This document shows, piece by piece, positions 1 to 11,884 of a stretch of DNA of 64,000 nt. The position numbers and the translations under genes are program-made. Under the pieces are notes generated by a model, which saw only the letters and a program-made list of their open reading frames with translations, had not been told where the DNA came from and made no database searches. How positions within the stretch are numbered: the stretch's first letter is position 1; the number at the start of each line of letters is the position of its first letter. This stretch comes from Gracilaria gracilis (lineage: Eukaryota; Rhodophyta; Florideophyceae; Gracilariales; Gracilariaceae), in contig JARGSG010000069.1 of assembly GCA_030374805.1 (NCBI GenBank), forward strand, positions 186,001 to 250,000, read 5' to 3'.

Positions 1-1536
1 ACCGGAGCGCCTCATGCAATGCAGAAGCGCCATATGTGGCCACGTATGCGTGGCACGTGTGTGCCGTGCTCCGTAGACTGCGCAGTAACGAATAAATTGC
101 ACTGCACTCGGCCGGCGGCGTCATCCCGCCGACGGAGGGGCAGCAAGCATTCCTGTCGTTCTGTTTGTCCTACCGCGCTCACTACACAATTCAAATAGGA
201 GTGCATCTTGCATGTAAGCTCAAAGCTTACTTTAGTTAGAAACCGGTTGCCATAACTTTTATTGATTTCTTGTGCAGAGCTTTGTAGAGCAATCTGCATG
301 ATCTTTTTTTCGGAAGTGTAGGAGACACGGATCGGCAAGAGCCATGTACCCTGCTGCACCGTTAAGTAAACACCTTACGCGTTTAGAGTTTCCCAGAAAA
401 AATTCCTGCTCCTAAAGGGAGGGCGGGCAGGGTAAAAAAACACCCGGAAAGAACGATAGTAGGATAAGAAAACCGGAGACGGCAACAGTCAAAAAACTGG
501 ACGAAGACAACTAGATCGAGAGGAAAGCATTCTTCCGCCGTTGCAGAGGGCGAGGCTTTCGAGTACAATCGTCGAAAGGCGGTAAAACTGCCAAATCACC
601 GGGCTCAGACAAACACTGCAGACAATCTTCCACATCACCAAGATCTGATTTTCCTACCCGCCAGCTCCAGATCATCAATAATTACACTTCTGCGTTCCTT
701 CAAAAGCCAATGACTTGACAAAAGAACTAAAACTATGAGTTATGCTCTCAAGTTAGTGGTACTATAAACTTCTTTGACGCTAGATATTTATTTGTTTATG
801 TATGTATCTCTGAACTAATATAACTTTATAGAGTTTTGCATAGTTTTCCTAACTTATGAAACTCAATTAATCTGAAAGTGTTCAGTTTCAAAACTTATAC
901 TGTTTCAATTTCCTCAAAAACGCCGTTTTGGTAAACGTTATACGTTTTAAAATACAAAATGTAATCTACTTGTTGCACTTACATAAAAAAGTTTTGTACT
1001 TATGAGTAGGCATGAGAAGAAAGAACAAACTTATATGAGGCTGCTCCTCTGACGACTGCTAACTTAAGAAGTTATACGGCTGACATTTAAGCCTAAGTAG
1101 TTGTTTTAAAATTTTTCTCTTCTAACAAAACGGCGACATAAAACTTTTGCCTTGTCAGCGCGTAGTACAAATGTGTAACTTTCAGTTTACAACAAAGTCA
1201 AATTTATGCTTTTAATTTTTGCATTGTTGGTTGTGCAATAGCAAGCATTGTTTGACTCTATTTTAGAAATTCAGCAATGTTTTACTATTATACTGCAGCA
1301 GTGGTCAATGGAAATATGTTGAAATCGCACCGTCCATCCCGACTTTAAGGTTTTCCCGCACGCTCTTGACAAACATCTCTGCATCCTAATGTTAGTAGGC
1401 CCGGCGGTTGATTGTCATGAACGAAAAATTTGGATTGTTTGCCCACTCATCAGTGGAGAAAAACAAAGTAGAAATCCCTGAACTGAAAAAAAGGCATATA
1501 GAACGTTTCTCTTTTTTCAACCGCATATTTGTTTTT
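1..1536. other. AT-rich non-coding stretch, nothing recognised
   Basis: The first 1.5 kb carries only short accidental reading frames on both strands. None has a recognisable domain or signal sequence. From about 700 onward the base composition becomes distinctly AT-rich, with many A and T runs. It ends where the first long direct repeat begins. Confidence 0.5.
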
Positions 1537-1812
1537 TGTAAATTTGCTGTCAGATGACCACGCGCAGGGCCTACGCTGCTTCCGCGAGGCGTAGATTTCC
1601 TCGCGTAGCTCGCGCAAATTCGACAGCGCGGAGCTCGCAGTGGCCGAAAGCTGATACTAAAAAGGCGCCGCCTGGCTCTCTGCGGGAAGACCAAGAGAGG
1701 CCAGACGGAAGGAACGCACTTTTTTGCTGTTTTTTTGCAGTAAGAGCGACAGCGGCGCGACGACTTCTGTTCACATGCCTGTAGGACAGGCACGATCTTC
1801 CGCCGACTACGC
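1537..1812 (+). repeat. Direct repeat, likely 5' LTR of Copia-A copy 1
   Basis: This segment matches 11495-11770 in the same orientation over its whole length, most strongly from the shared CAGATGACCACGCGCAG onward. Both copies begin with TGT and end with a shared GACTACGCTAG. Similarity stops abruptly at both ends. Length and placement fit a short copia LTR. Confidence 0.6.
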
Positions 1813-1822
1813 TAGTTATGGG
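1813..1822 (+). promoter_or_regulatory. Putative primer-binding site (initiator tRNA-Met anticodon arm type)
   Basis: GTTATGGGCT directly follows the left repeat. It is close to the complement of the eukaryotic initiator tRNA-Met anticodon region (GGGCCCAUAACC), the half-tRNA priming site type known from Drosophila copia. The better copy of the same site lies beside the 5' LTR of the young Copia-B element near 63.43 kb. Confidence 0.45.
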
Positions 1823-1899
1823 CTAAAAAATAAAAGCCCCCAATTTGTCTAACTCTTAAGATATACCCATATTCGATGTTGCCAAGGACCTTTTCTAAT

Positions 1900-3080
1900 C
1901 TCCTCTTAATACTGTGAATTGGGTCGACATCATTCGAATTGCTGCCAAAAAAAGGCTCCGACAAGAGTTACAAGACAATGGTCACTATTTTTGGCGGACT
2001 TCTCGTTGAGCATGGCTTCTGGCTTGCTCAAAAGAGTATTGCAATAAAACCTCAGGCTAAAGCAAGAATTTTTTCCGCCCGGAGGATCAAATTCAATCCG
2101 TTCGGGAAATCATGGACTTAGTTGCAGTTAAACCACGGATTGCGATCGTGAATCGCCCCATATCATCTTTCAACAAAGTCTCAAGTTGTCGTTGGAGAAA
2201 AACAAGGTCGTTTTTGCATTCGTCGACCACTTCCGTGGGATGGCCTCTCAGCATCTTCTGCACGCTGGATTCCAATCGTCAACTCATATTGGTGAAGTTT
2301 TGGCGATTACTCTCATCAATAAAGCTAACCTTCCAGACAACACCCTTCAAAATGCTGTACTCTAGCCCTTCGCACAAGCTCAATCTCGAGCCGATCATGG
2401 AAAGACTGCTATAGATGGTGGTCTGGTTCCCTTCACTGCTATTGACAGGATTCGAGAGATCTCGGATCTACTTTTAAAAACTCCGGACCCCGTGGAGATG
2501 CCTGAAAATTTGGATGGGCTGCAGATTGAAATTCAGTAACACCGCCGAAAAGTCGAGGAAGCTTCCGGTTTTCTCGCTATTCAACTTTTGAGATTTTCCC
2601 AGCGAAAAGGAAATAGTAAGCTTGCTAATATTAAGGCGATGGAAAACCCAGCTGCTCCTCGCGTGTTTCTTGATCTGGATGATGCTGTTTCGGTCTTTAA
2701 TTCTCTTTCATTGGCCACTAAACTGGCTTCATCAGAAATTTCCCACAATGATATGGAAGCATTGGTACAGCAGAGAGTTCACAAAGCCCTTCTCTTCTAT
2801 GATAAACAGACTTCTGAATCGAAATGTTCTTCAGAGCCTCCCCCTTATTGAGGTACCAAGAAAGGAATGGAGAAGAAGAGGGATGCAGGCCATCCATCGA
2901 GGAGCCTTGGAGACAGCTCGGGTTTCCAAAAGAAGCGCCCGAATACACGGAAAGGCTTCTACTTCGACTGTAGGTCTCCTGATAACTATCGTAACTCCAA
3001 GGATTGCCCGTATCGTAGAGTTGCACAAATGTGAGTTAGTACAAACACATGAATATGAATTACAATTAAAACTGAAAGGA
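1900..3080 (+). pseudogene. Copia-A copy 1 gag-like region (broken)
   Basis: Reading frames here align by eye with the gag region of the second copy (22.5-23.6 kb). Shared pieces include a KGSDKSYKT-like start (KGTDRLYKT in the other copy) and, near the end, a segment around LDLDDAVSVF followed by ALVQQRVHKAL (LNLNDVIKVI and MVGQRVQQAL in the other copy). The structural protein would form the particle. It is broken and its 3' side is split from the rest of the element by the pogo insertion. Confidence 0.6.
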
Positions 3081-3109
3081 TTTCTCTAATTCCGGTAGCC
3101 CTCGAATCT

Positions 3110-5050
3110 AAATGGTTCCATAAAGCGGAAACCAATCCTTCAATTTAAAAAAGAATCTGCGCAACCGAAAGAGCGCGCTTTTTTCCACCAGGGCACTTAA
3201 ACTCGACCACTCTCCTCCAAGGAGCATCCACCCCGCCATCAAACGGTCTTGAGACCTTTGCCCGCCATTCTTCGTACCGGATCATTGTCATGGTCTCAAA
3301 ACGAATTGTGGCCCCGCAGAGACGACGAGAGGATCAGGCCGTGCATAATGCAATCCAACCCTACCTCAGCAACGGCACTTCGATCCGCAAGTGTGCAAAG
3401 ACCCACAATGTTTCCTACTCTTCTCCGTGGCGTGCACTAAACAACAATACGACTCCGCTGCCCCGTGGCAGACCCCCAATCTTCTCAAAGGAAGAAGAGA
3501 AGCTGCTCGTCGACAGTGCTTTCTACTTCTCTTCACATGGCACACCGCTCTCCCTCGAGTGCATGAAAGATTTGATTCACACATTTGTAATCTCTCTACC
3601 TCCCGACCGGCAAGAGAGAATTCCATTCAGCAGTGGGCGTCCCGGAGATGGCTTTCTGCAAGGTTTTACTCGCACACACACCAGTTTAACTCTCAGACGC
3701 CGTTGCAGTCCGGAGAAGGCTAGGAAGCTCGCGATGTCTCCAACCAACTTGGCCTCTCACTACGCGAGACTCCACCAGGCGTACCGTGAGTTCAAAATTC
3801 ACAGTCCAGAGCAGGTGTTCAATATAGATGAGAGTGGATTCTCTACACGCACCGCTTCCAGAGCCCGTTCAAAGGCCCTGTTTGACTCGTCAGCCAGGAG
3901 CAATTCGACGGAATTGAAATGAAAGGCTAACGCGGAACACGTTACAGTGATGCCTGTGGTTTCTGGAGATGGGCGTTCGTGGCATCCTTTAGTCGTGCTA
4001 CCTGGAAAGCATTCAAAGTATCGCACACGGTCAGATGGATCTCGGTACACGCCTGCAGCCTTCCTTCCTCACAATGCGTATTGTGTGTATCGGGAAAAAG
4101 CCGGAGTCGACCCGGAGATATTTTGTCAATGGGCTTTGAAGTTTGTAGAAGAAACCGAAGATCTCAGAAGAAAGCACCACCATATTGTGGTGCCCATGGA
4201 TGCCTATGGAGCGCATTGCACTTATAGTGTATTGAAACATTTCAGGGAGAACCGCATCGTCGCCGTCGGTCTTCCAGCGCATTTGAGTCACCGCGCCCAA
4301 GTCCTTGACAACTCCGTCTCCTCGCCCTTCAAGACCTCTTTTAGGAACATGCTAAACCGTCGAGCATACACAGGGTGTGGTACACAGGTGAACGATAGAT
4401 GCACGCTCTGCGAGATGCTCACGAGATGTTATTATGACGCAGTGCGATGTGAAAATATTGTAAGTGGTTTTCTGGCGTGCGGTGTGTGGAACAGTAGAAC
4501 GCAGTCGGCGGACGCCTCTGTCATTCGGCAGTCAGATTTGACAAACTGGGAGGGGCGCAACTTCCCAAGAAGCTGCCTATGGGACTTACAAAGAGTTGGT
4601 TGAGGCATTCAAAACTGGTCGTAACTTGCTTCGCAGTGATGGTGAGGCCATTCGGAACCGGACGCTGGCGACGACCAGCGGTGCACTGCTGACTAATGAA
4701 GACGTTTTATCGCAGTTGCGTAGCCGCGATGAGGGGAGGCGGGAAGCCGCGGAGCTTCGTGGCGCTCGGTCGGCAGAGGCCACAGCTCGAGGAGCCGCAC
4801 GGGCAGCGGAAGCGGCCAAAAAGCAGCGCCAGAAGGAGGCGGAAGAGAAGCGCAGGCGTCTGCCCCTTCTGTGGTGATCAGAGCGTCCTGTGCGGTGCCG
4901 TGCTTTGGCTAGCTCCAGGACCGCAAGGCGGCTCAGAGCTTGGCTACGGGCGGTGAATGGAGAACGGGCAATCGAGAGGACTCTCTTAAATGGTCTATTT
5001 TTGATTAAATTTGGATCAAAATGTGACTCAAAATTAGGCCGTACAAAAGC
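3110..5050 (+). mobile_element. pogo/Tigger-like DNA transposon inserted in Copia-A copy 1
   Basis: A DDE_1 transposase gene with short non-coding flanks separates the gag-like and protease-like parts of the surrounding copia element, so it is a later insertion. I could not find convincing terminal inverted repeats or a TA duplication by eye. The ends are therefore set by where the copia reading resumes and are good only to about 100 bp. Confidence 0.6.
3290..4877 (+). pseudogene. pogo/Tigger-like transposase (DDE_1), decayed
   Basis: This gene would cut and paste its own transposon. From ATG 3290 the N-terminus has a psq-type helix-turn-helix (SIRKCAKTHNVSYSS) and a CENP-B-like second DNA-binding part ending near RRRCSPEKARKLAMSP. 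The DDE_1 core follows: FNIDESGFSTR holds the first Asp, VVPMDAYGAHC the second, and VGLPAHLSHRAQVLDNSV is the family's LPPHTSHxLQPLD box. The tail, with TSGALLTNEDVL and an Ala/Arg/Glu-rich coiled-coil stretch, is also typical. One in-frame TGA lies at 3920-3922. A shift of frame near 4545-4565 moves the tail (from about 4566) into another frame. A full pogo transposase is about 450-550 residues, so little is missing, but the copy is inactive. Confidence 0.82.
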
Positions 5051-5239
5051 TATTTAAGGTTACCTGACACTGCACTTTCCCGTCCATTTGATGGCTTTCG
5101 GTGACAGTTATGTCTCAAATAAACCACAGATTTGAGACAAGTGGTAAATAGAGAGGCTATTGTTGAAGTTTGGCGAGAATTAGAGAAATTTTTTGTATAT
5201 TTCTCGATAAATCTTAGTTTTTGATTCATATTAAGGTAC

Positions 5240-6290
5240 ACTCTGATACACAGATGGTGAAACGTATCTGCAAAAAATGATTCGCCTAGAACAGGAATAT
5301 TCTCAGAAGAATAAGCCGTCTGAAGGTTTCCTCGGAAGGTCTCCACACCTTCGAGCGCCAATCGAGCCTAATATCGAGGCGTGGAGCCGTAAAGGAAAAT
5401 GAAATGAGAGATCATCCCAACCCCATTCTGGACCTTGGCTGTGTGAGAAGTGTTGGTGGCGTGAAGTCAGCCGTGCGTCTTGCTTCAGCACTTGAAGTCC
5501 CTTTTCAACTTCGCCCGCTTGATCGTGAAACATTTTTTCATGGCTACGGGACGAACTGTGATGATGCTCGTATTGGATTTGCGATCTGGGACCTGCCATT
5601 AACCGACCTCAAGGTCCACAAGACGTCCCTTTCTGTGTACATGGTGGACGGTGATGGTCTCATTCTCGTCGGTAATCAACTGCTGCATAAAGAAGACCTA
5701 CTAGGTCGCGAGGGACTCCTTGTATTACCTAAGAATGTTCTGTCCGACTCTGACCTGCGATTTCAAACATACAGCTCAACTATCCCAAGTGACGCCGACG
5801 ATAGAATTCAGACGAAGCTTCTCTTAGTGCCGAGCAGAAGCGAAGCGATATGTTCTCACTGCGCTTCGTACGGTAGTATGGTTTCGAGGACTTCAGCCCT
5901 GGTTCTGAGAAGGAAGTACTCGAACGACAAGGTGTGCCGTCGGTTTGCTGCTAAGCTTCATGGTTTTACCGATATGCCTCTCGGAGACATAAAGGAGATC
6001 TGTCCCCGTGATGCCGTCTTAACTTTAGTACTGCAGCAGTCCCTGCAAGCCGCTATTAATAAGTGCACCACATGTCACTCCACTGGGCGTTCCTCTTCGT
6101 CCAAGAAGATCTCGTTTCGGCGATTGCTTTTTTCATTCAATAGCCGCATACAAATTGGCTTCTTCTCCATCTCGGAAATGGAGGACTTACCAATCCTCCA
6201 TACTGTCACCTCTCTTCAGCGTTCTCTGTTATTGCAATTCTGGAGCCAAGAGAACTGGGTGAAGTCAAAACCGCTTTCGAGCAACACTGG
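5240..6290 (+). pseudogene. Copia-A copy 1 protease and integrase-like region (broken)
   Basis: The start carries an aspartic-protease-like PILDLGCVRSVGG. A segment FFHGYGTNC follows, with a counterpart FLHGFAEKC in the second Copia-A copy. Further on, an H-C-C pattern ending in CTTCHSTG looks like the pre-integrase zinc site. These parts would mature the polyprotein and insert the DNA copy. The element is a fossil. Confidence 0.55.
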
Positions 6291-8914
6291 GTGAATTTGT
6301 ACAGTCCCCCCGAGTCACTCTCTGGTGATCTAGAGTTCGACAAAGGAATGTTAAAGGACTTTCTCGAAGCGCATTCGATCCATTTTGAGCCTAGACCTGC
6401 TCGAAAGCACAATAAGATGGTCGTTGTAGAATCCAAGAATGCCGTTGTTAAGCTCACTTCCATGAGACTTCTACGAGATGCAAGCTACTTTGCAGCTGAG
6501 CGAAAGAGCGAATTCACCTACATGGAGATCCTCTCCAGGGCCACCTTCCTGAGCAACTGTATGCATGGGAGTAGAAAAATGAGTAGCTTCGAACTCGTTC
6601 GAAGCTATACGCCCAGCTTGATGGGTCTACCTCATACTCATATCACAGAGGAGCTCCAGGATGCCTACCGCAAACATGTGACAAGAAGGGCAATTCGAAC
6701 TCTGGAAAAGACCCGTAATCCGAAAGTACCCACGCAGGTTCATTTCCAGCTGAATACCGTGGTATACTATTTCAAACGGAGCCCGGAGTTTGGAATATGG
6801 AAATTAGGATTCGTACGGGAGGCACAGGAGGTTTTACTTCTGCTCTCTTCTAATGAGCAGCCCCAGGGCCCCAGCATTCGTGCTGCCTACGAAGATGTCC
6901 GACTCGTTCCAGAGTCCACCCTCTTGGCGGAGCTTGACCAAATGGGATACACCTCTCCTCTTTCGCATGGGATTGTGGACGTTGAAGAAGCGTCGGGCAA
7001 CAAACTTGACAATACGCCTGCTTCCGAACAATTACAAAATGGTCCTGACCTTCAGACGCGGGAATCTTTTCGCAATGGAACGCTTAACCTCCTGTTAAAC
7101 GACGAGCCTACACTGTGGTTATTCCACCCAAAAGTTCGCTCCTTGTTTGCCGGAGAGAGACCAAAGGTTGTCAATATTTCTGAAACGGATATCGGTATCT
7201 CTCATGACCCACCTCGTCCCGACAAGGACGTTGGTTCTGCAGTCGTGAGGAATGTTATTACTTCCGCCCAGCTCGTCTCTGCGGAGCAGAAGGTCCTCCA
7301 TCAAGCTCTAAAAGTGGTGGGGAAGGAACACATTTCAGAATCTCGAACTCAGTTCTTGCTAAGATGGGTGGCCGACAAGGCCATTGCTGAAGAGAAGTCG
7401 GTATACAAGGACAGTTACCACGAGATACATCGCTCTTCTCTCCCGATGTACGCAAATATTGTAACATCTCACCACTTCTTTCATCTTACAGATGATGGTG
7501 AATGTAGCGCACTTCGTATTAAATGTCGACTTGTTCCCCGTGGTAACCAGGACAAGGAGAAGGATGGTATTCGCAAAAACTCCTCTTCAGCACAGTTCCC
7601 AATAATCCGAAATATGTTATTCATCGCAGCTACTCTCGGTTTACCTCTAGCCACCCTAGATATCAAAGGGGCTGTTTTGCAATGAGGTGAACTCACGAAA
7701 GATATCGACATGATTCTGCTAAAAGGCTGGGCAAACCCCCGACATGTTTGGAAACTCCTTGCACCTACCTATTTCCTTGTCGAATCTGGACGAATTTGGC
7801 AGCTTGCCCTGGAGGATTGGTGGTTGGACAGTGAAATAAAGTCAGTCCCCGGTTTGCCGCAGTTATTTGTACTGCGTAAAGATGATAGATCATTCAAACT
7901 GGCTTTGGCCAAAGTGGTCGATGACATGCTTCTCACCGGTTCTCCATCCGATCTCGAGCGCTTTCATCAAGATATCAGCCGCAGGTTCACGGATGGAAAG
8001 TTCGACACTTCATCGAATCTGATCTTCACCAAACTGAAAATTAGCCAGAATGTCGATCGCTCGATCTCGGTAAACATGCGTGAGTATATGTCTAGTATCC
8101 CCAAGCCTGAGGTACCACGCCAGCGACGAAAATCGTTTGACTCGTCATGCACACCGTTCGAACGAACCAAATTTCTTGGTCTCACCGGGTCGCTCAACTT
8201 TCTTGGGCATGGTATACTTCCTCAGGCTTCCTTCGCTGCGAGCTATCTGCAGCAGCGTACCTCTCTGCTTGTTGTTTACGACCTGATACTCGCCAACCAA
8301 GTCCTTGGGGAACTCCAGGCACTTACTCCAGAACTGTTATACCGGTTCCCATCCTCACTGGCCATCTCCCCACAGTATCTCGCATTTTCAGATGCCAGTC
8401 CTGGAAAGGGGTGATATGGCCAAACTGGTTAAGTTTTTGGCCTCTTCATGCCTGCGGGGTTGATGCGCGGCCCATTCTTCATGTGCCTGACTGTACAAGT
8501 TCCAATCAGGCAAGGGTATCATTCAGTTCCATCGGCGCTGAGATTCTTGCAGCCGCTCTGTCCGCCGATCGTGGCTCATCCATGTCCTCTGCAATCGCAG
8601 GTATATATGTGGCTAATGAGGGTCTGCCCTTTGTTTTGACTGTATATTTCGACGGGCTCTTCTCTACGGTCACTACCTTACATGAAGGCAGTGAATATCA
8701 GCTTCGGTCCACGGTTGCAAGACTCCGAGACTCGTTTGAAACTGGTGAGAGTTCTGTCCTGCCATGGGTACAAGGTTCGCAGAATTTGGCGGATGCTCTC
8801 ACCAAAAGGAATGTGGTGATGTTCCGCAAGCTGAACGAAGTAATGCGTTCGGGATCGCTCGATCTCAGCACATTGAGCAGAGCAAAGAGAGTTTCTGCCA
8901 CAAGGACGTAGTTG
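6290..8914 (+). pseudogene. Copia-A copy 1 integrase C-part, reverse transcriptase and RNase H (broken)
   Basis: The copia-type RT block is clear: IKCRLVPRGNQDKEKDGIR, then LATLDIKGAVLQ (first catalytic Asp region), then LAKVVDDMLLTG (the paired-Asp active site). RNase H-like sequence follows with FSSIGAEILAAALSADRG, and the terminal SQNLADALTKR is the usual copia end motif. It is a diverged copia lineage (DIKGA, VVDDML), unlike the Copia-B family in the same window. It is broken in several places. Confidence 0.72.
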
Positions 8915-8978
8915 TTCGCGAAGCTGAACGGTCTACAAACATTGAAGACATCACCTTTCTTTCACTGTTAGCCACGTA

Positions 8979-9339
8979 TGTGTTCTCGGAAATGGGATTT
9001 CACATTCAAAAATGCTAGTTTCGGTGACCGATTATCTGGTGACTTTTTCCAGTTTTTTCCCGATATTTAGGTTGGATATGAGGAAATACGTATTTGGAGT
9101 GCTAGTTTGACATTCAAAATTTGCAGTTCTGGAAATTCCCCAGTTCCGTAACTAGCATATTTGAAATTCTAAAACTGGCGAATTTCCAGAACTGCAAATT
9201 TTGAATGTCAAACTAGCACACCAAATACGTATTTCCTCATATCCAACCCAAATATCGGAAAAAAATTGGAAAAAGCCACCAGATAATCGGTCACCAAAAC
9301 TAGCATTTTTGAATGTGAAATTCCATTTCCGAGAACACA
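8979..9339. mobile_element. 361-bp foldback element (near-perfect inverted repeat)
   Basis: Left arm 8979-9145 and right arm 9173-9339 are reverse complements with only a few mismatches over about 167 bp. The loop is about 27 bp. The ends read TGTGTTCTCGGAAATG and, on the right, CATTTCCGAGAACACA. The loop itself contains ACTAGCATATTTGAAATTC, an echo of the arm end ACTAGCATTTTTGAATG, and GCTAGTTT recurs inside the arm. The structure would make a long hairpin as DNA or RNA. It is best read as a foldback-type MITE. No clear target duplication is visible. Confidence 0.8.
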
Positions 9340-11080
9340 GACGCACTTGTTCGCTTTCCTTGGAAGATAACTTTTCGGAGCTCCAATGGGCGGAGACCCT
9401 CTCCAGTGCCTTCTAGACAGCCGCACAACGCTTCGTAAGAAAGTTCGAGTGAGTGCGGCTCTACAGCGTCTAGAATTTGGTTGTTAACTGCGTCAATGCA
9501 GACGACGTGATCGATGTTTCTTGCTCGAAGCCGAACTAAGTAGACCCCGCTAGTTTGGCTTGCCAAGAATCTTAACTTTTCGGTGTCGTTTTTTAAAACT
9601 TTGACATGATTTAGCTTAAGCCCCCCTGTTCTTTTTTGCAACCAGTGAGCAACATCGTGGAAATTCATCAAAGCAGGAAGTATGGAGGATAAAGCGTGAA
9701 CTTGGTTAATCGGTGCCCTACTAACCTCTCCGCCCCATTGATGACCGAAGCAGGCGAACAGAACTGGTTTGTATTCGATATCATCATGTTCTCGGTGGCC
9801 AAGATGTATTTTCGAGTGCATTTGAACTAGCGCCTATGTCCAGGGCTCGAGACTCGAACTGGTGTTTTCGGGTGGCCTACACAGAAATAGTCCAAAGCAT
9901 CAACAGCAGAAGCGGTTTGATGAGGCATTAGCGATATCCGGTTTCCAACTTTGTTTACCTCACACCGCGATGGCCCAGGCCAGATTTTCTGGCTGATCAT
10001 GGGCGCCGCCAACCCCGGGCCCTCGATTCTGTACAAGCTAACGCTGCTCCATTCTCACTGGGGTTCATCCACATTGCGTGCGTAATACGCTGGGCCATTG
10101 AAAACCCTGGCACCATATTGACAAGGCAAGCCCCAGTCTTTTTCGACAAACATGATTTCGTCAATAGACCATATGGCGCCGCCTCCGTTGTCGTATAATC
10201 CCCAGCGGGTTGCAATATTGTCGTTTAATCTCACTTATGGCCTTGCTTTGCACCAACCGTACAAGTTGTATCCGATGATGGCTCGGCATTTCGGCGGCTA
10301 AAAATTCCGAAAGCTTTCTTTGACATGTTCGAGTTTATACAGCTCAACCTCGGCATCCTTTACCGGTGAAATGGACAGGATATTTTCGAACACCCATATC
10401 TACTATCGGTGGATTGTACTCGCGGAGGCTCTTTCTTCGTTTTCGCATGAACCATCGCACTGACTCATACGTTCGTCTGAAATCTTGCCCTCGAATTGCG
10501 GAACCAGGTAGACAAAGTACCTTTTTTCGAGTACGCCTTGGATACCGCCGCTTTCCCACGCGCTCCGTTACTCTTTTAATATGAACCGTACAAACAAACG
10601 CCTTAGTATAAGGTGTGGGGTTCACGCTACGACGATCCGACGCCAATATTTTGACCATGGACGTATTTCTCTTTACACCATGTAACACTTCCACGTTACG
10701 GCTTTAGCAACCACGAAGTCGCAGGAGTGCAAATTTGTATGCGCGCCGCGGGTCTTTGTTGACCACTACTTCCCGGCGCTTTTTCCGAACTCCACTCTTC
10801 CATGTGGGTCCCGGACCACACCTTCCTGTCGTGTGACGCGCGCTGGACACCTCTACCTGTGGCGTTGGCTTTTTGTCCCACAATGGTTGCGACTTTTTTC
10901 CCTCCGGACAGCAGAATATCTGGTTATGACTCTTAAGCCGACAGAAACTAGACGGAATTTTTCGTGAGAGCTTGCTAGGAGGCAGCTGGGCCACAACCTG
11001 CGTGCTACTGTGCTGTCGTTGCCCGGAGTTTCTGGAGTGATTGGAATGGAACGGCGAAAAGGACTGACTTAGGTCCAAGA
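9340..11080 (-). pseudogene. Degraded minus-strand coding remnant, unrecognised
   Basis: Several open stretches on the minus strand lie between the copia RNase H and the right LTR. The best (about 9300-9821) has 173 codons from ATG 9821; its last dozen codons (VFSEMEFHIQKC) come from the foldback, so the foldback cut off its natural end. It contains SGVYLVRLRARNIDHVVCID followed by NQILDAVEP. That is a His then Asp in a beta-rich setting that resembles the C-terminal half of papain-like (C39-like) peptidase folds, a weak similarity. Upstream stretches, such as a basic Arg/Lys-rich piece at 10344-10694 and another at 10704-11078, share the same frame with stops between. Function unknown. It may be an antisense accessory gene of the element or a separate insertion. 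Confidence 0.4.
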
Positions 11081-11494
11081 ATAGTCAAGAGCTATAGATT
11101 GTGAAAGATACCCACGGGTTTGGATGGCGATCTTTGGGACGCGGCACACTGAGTACATTGCAAAAGTACAGACGCAAGTCTCGGTGCCGGCCCCGTCGGC
11201 CGCCGGCGCCGTGTTCTTCCGCCGAATTCCAGTGATTCTTTGTGGCTTACTTTCAGTCCATGGCAGGTTGGAAGTCTGTCCGCAATTTTGAAATTTGGTC
11301 TTTACTTTTTGTCACCAAGAGGTCTACTCAATGGTGCCGTTACAGCTCTTAAGAGTTTATCTCACTTCGATACAACCACCATCGGGTCCCATTTTTCTCG
11401 GTCGACTGAGGCTATTTGATTGCTTGAAGCTTTTGAGGACGGCTTAACATTCATGCTCACGACTCTGTCGATGGTTTTCGTCGAGCGGGGAGTT

Positions 11495-11770
11495 TGTGGG
11501 CTTGCTATCAGATGACCACGCGCAGAGCGTACGCTGCTTACGCGAGGCGTAGATTTCCTCGCGTAGCTCGCGCAGCTCCTGCGGACCGGAGCTCACAGTG
11601 GCCGAGAGCTGATAAGAAAAAGGCGCCGTCTGGCTCTCTGCGGGAGGACCGAGAGAGGCCAGACGAAGGGAACGCACCTCTTCCCTGTTATTTTGCAGTG
11701 AGAGCGACAGCGGCGCGGCGACTCCTCTGCGCACGCCTGTAGGACAGGCGCGACATTCCGCTGACTACGC
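11495..11770 (+). repeat. Direct repeat, likely 3' LTR of Copia-A copy 1
   Basis: Second copy of the 276-bp repeat, about 10 kb downstream of the first and in the same orientation. It is preceded by the purine-rich GCGGGGAG, which could be the polypurine tract. By eye the two copies differ at roughly a tenth of positions, which suggests an old insertion. Confidence 0.6.
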
Positions 11771-11884
11771 TAGTCTCGAAAAGCTTTCATTTCTGGAAAC
11801 CTTCATTTCATTTTTTTATTTCTACATTTGCAGTGACAAAAATGCCCGAGTGCGCCCAAGTTTAGTTTGGAAACTGCAAACACC

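Larger units (their letters stand above)
1537..11770 (+). mobile_element. Copia-A copy 1: old, broken Ty1/copia retrotransposon with nested insertions
   Basis: The element is bounded by two direct repeats of about 276 bp, taken as LTRs (1537-1812 and 11495-11770). A primer-site-like GTTATGGGCT follows the left LTR. Parts in order are a gag-like region (about 1.9-3.1 kb), a protease/integrase-like region (about 5.2-6.3 kb), reverse transcriptase (about 7.3-8.2 kb) and RNase H (about 8.2-8.9 kb). A pogo transposon sits between gag and protease, and a foldback element lies after RNase H. A minus-strand coding remnant lies between pol and the right LTR. Gag and protease resemble the second Copia-A copy near 22.2-27.3 kb. 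It is clearly dead, with many breaks. That the two repeats are its own LTRs is inferred from the primer site, the order of parts and the purine-rich tract GCGGGGAG just before the right copy; no matching target duplication was found. Confidence 0.6.

Noticed and set aside
1537-11770. Reading the 276-bp direct repeats as a SINE or tandem duplication instead of LTRs
   Set aside because: The primer-like site after the left copy, the purine tract before the right copy and the intervening copia order favour LTRs, though without a target duplication this is not proven.
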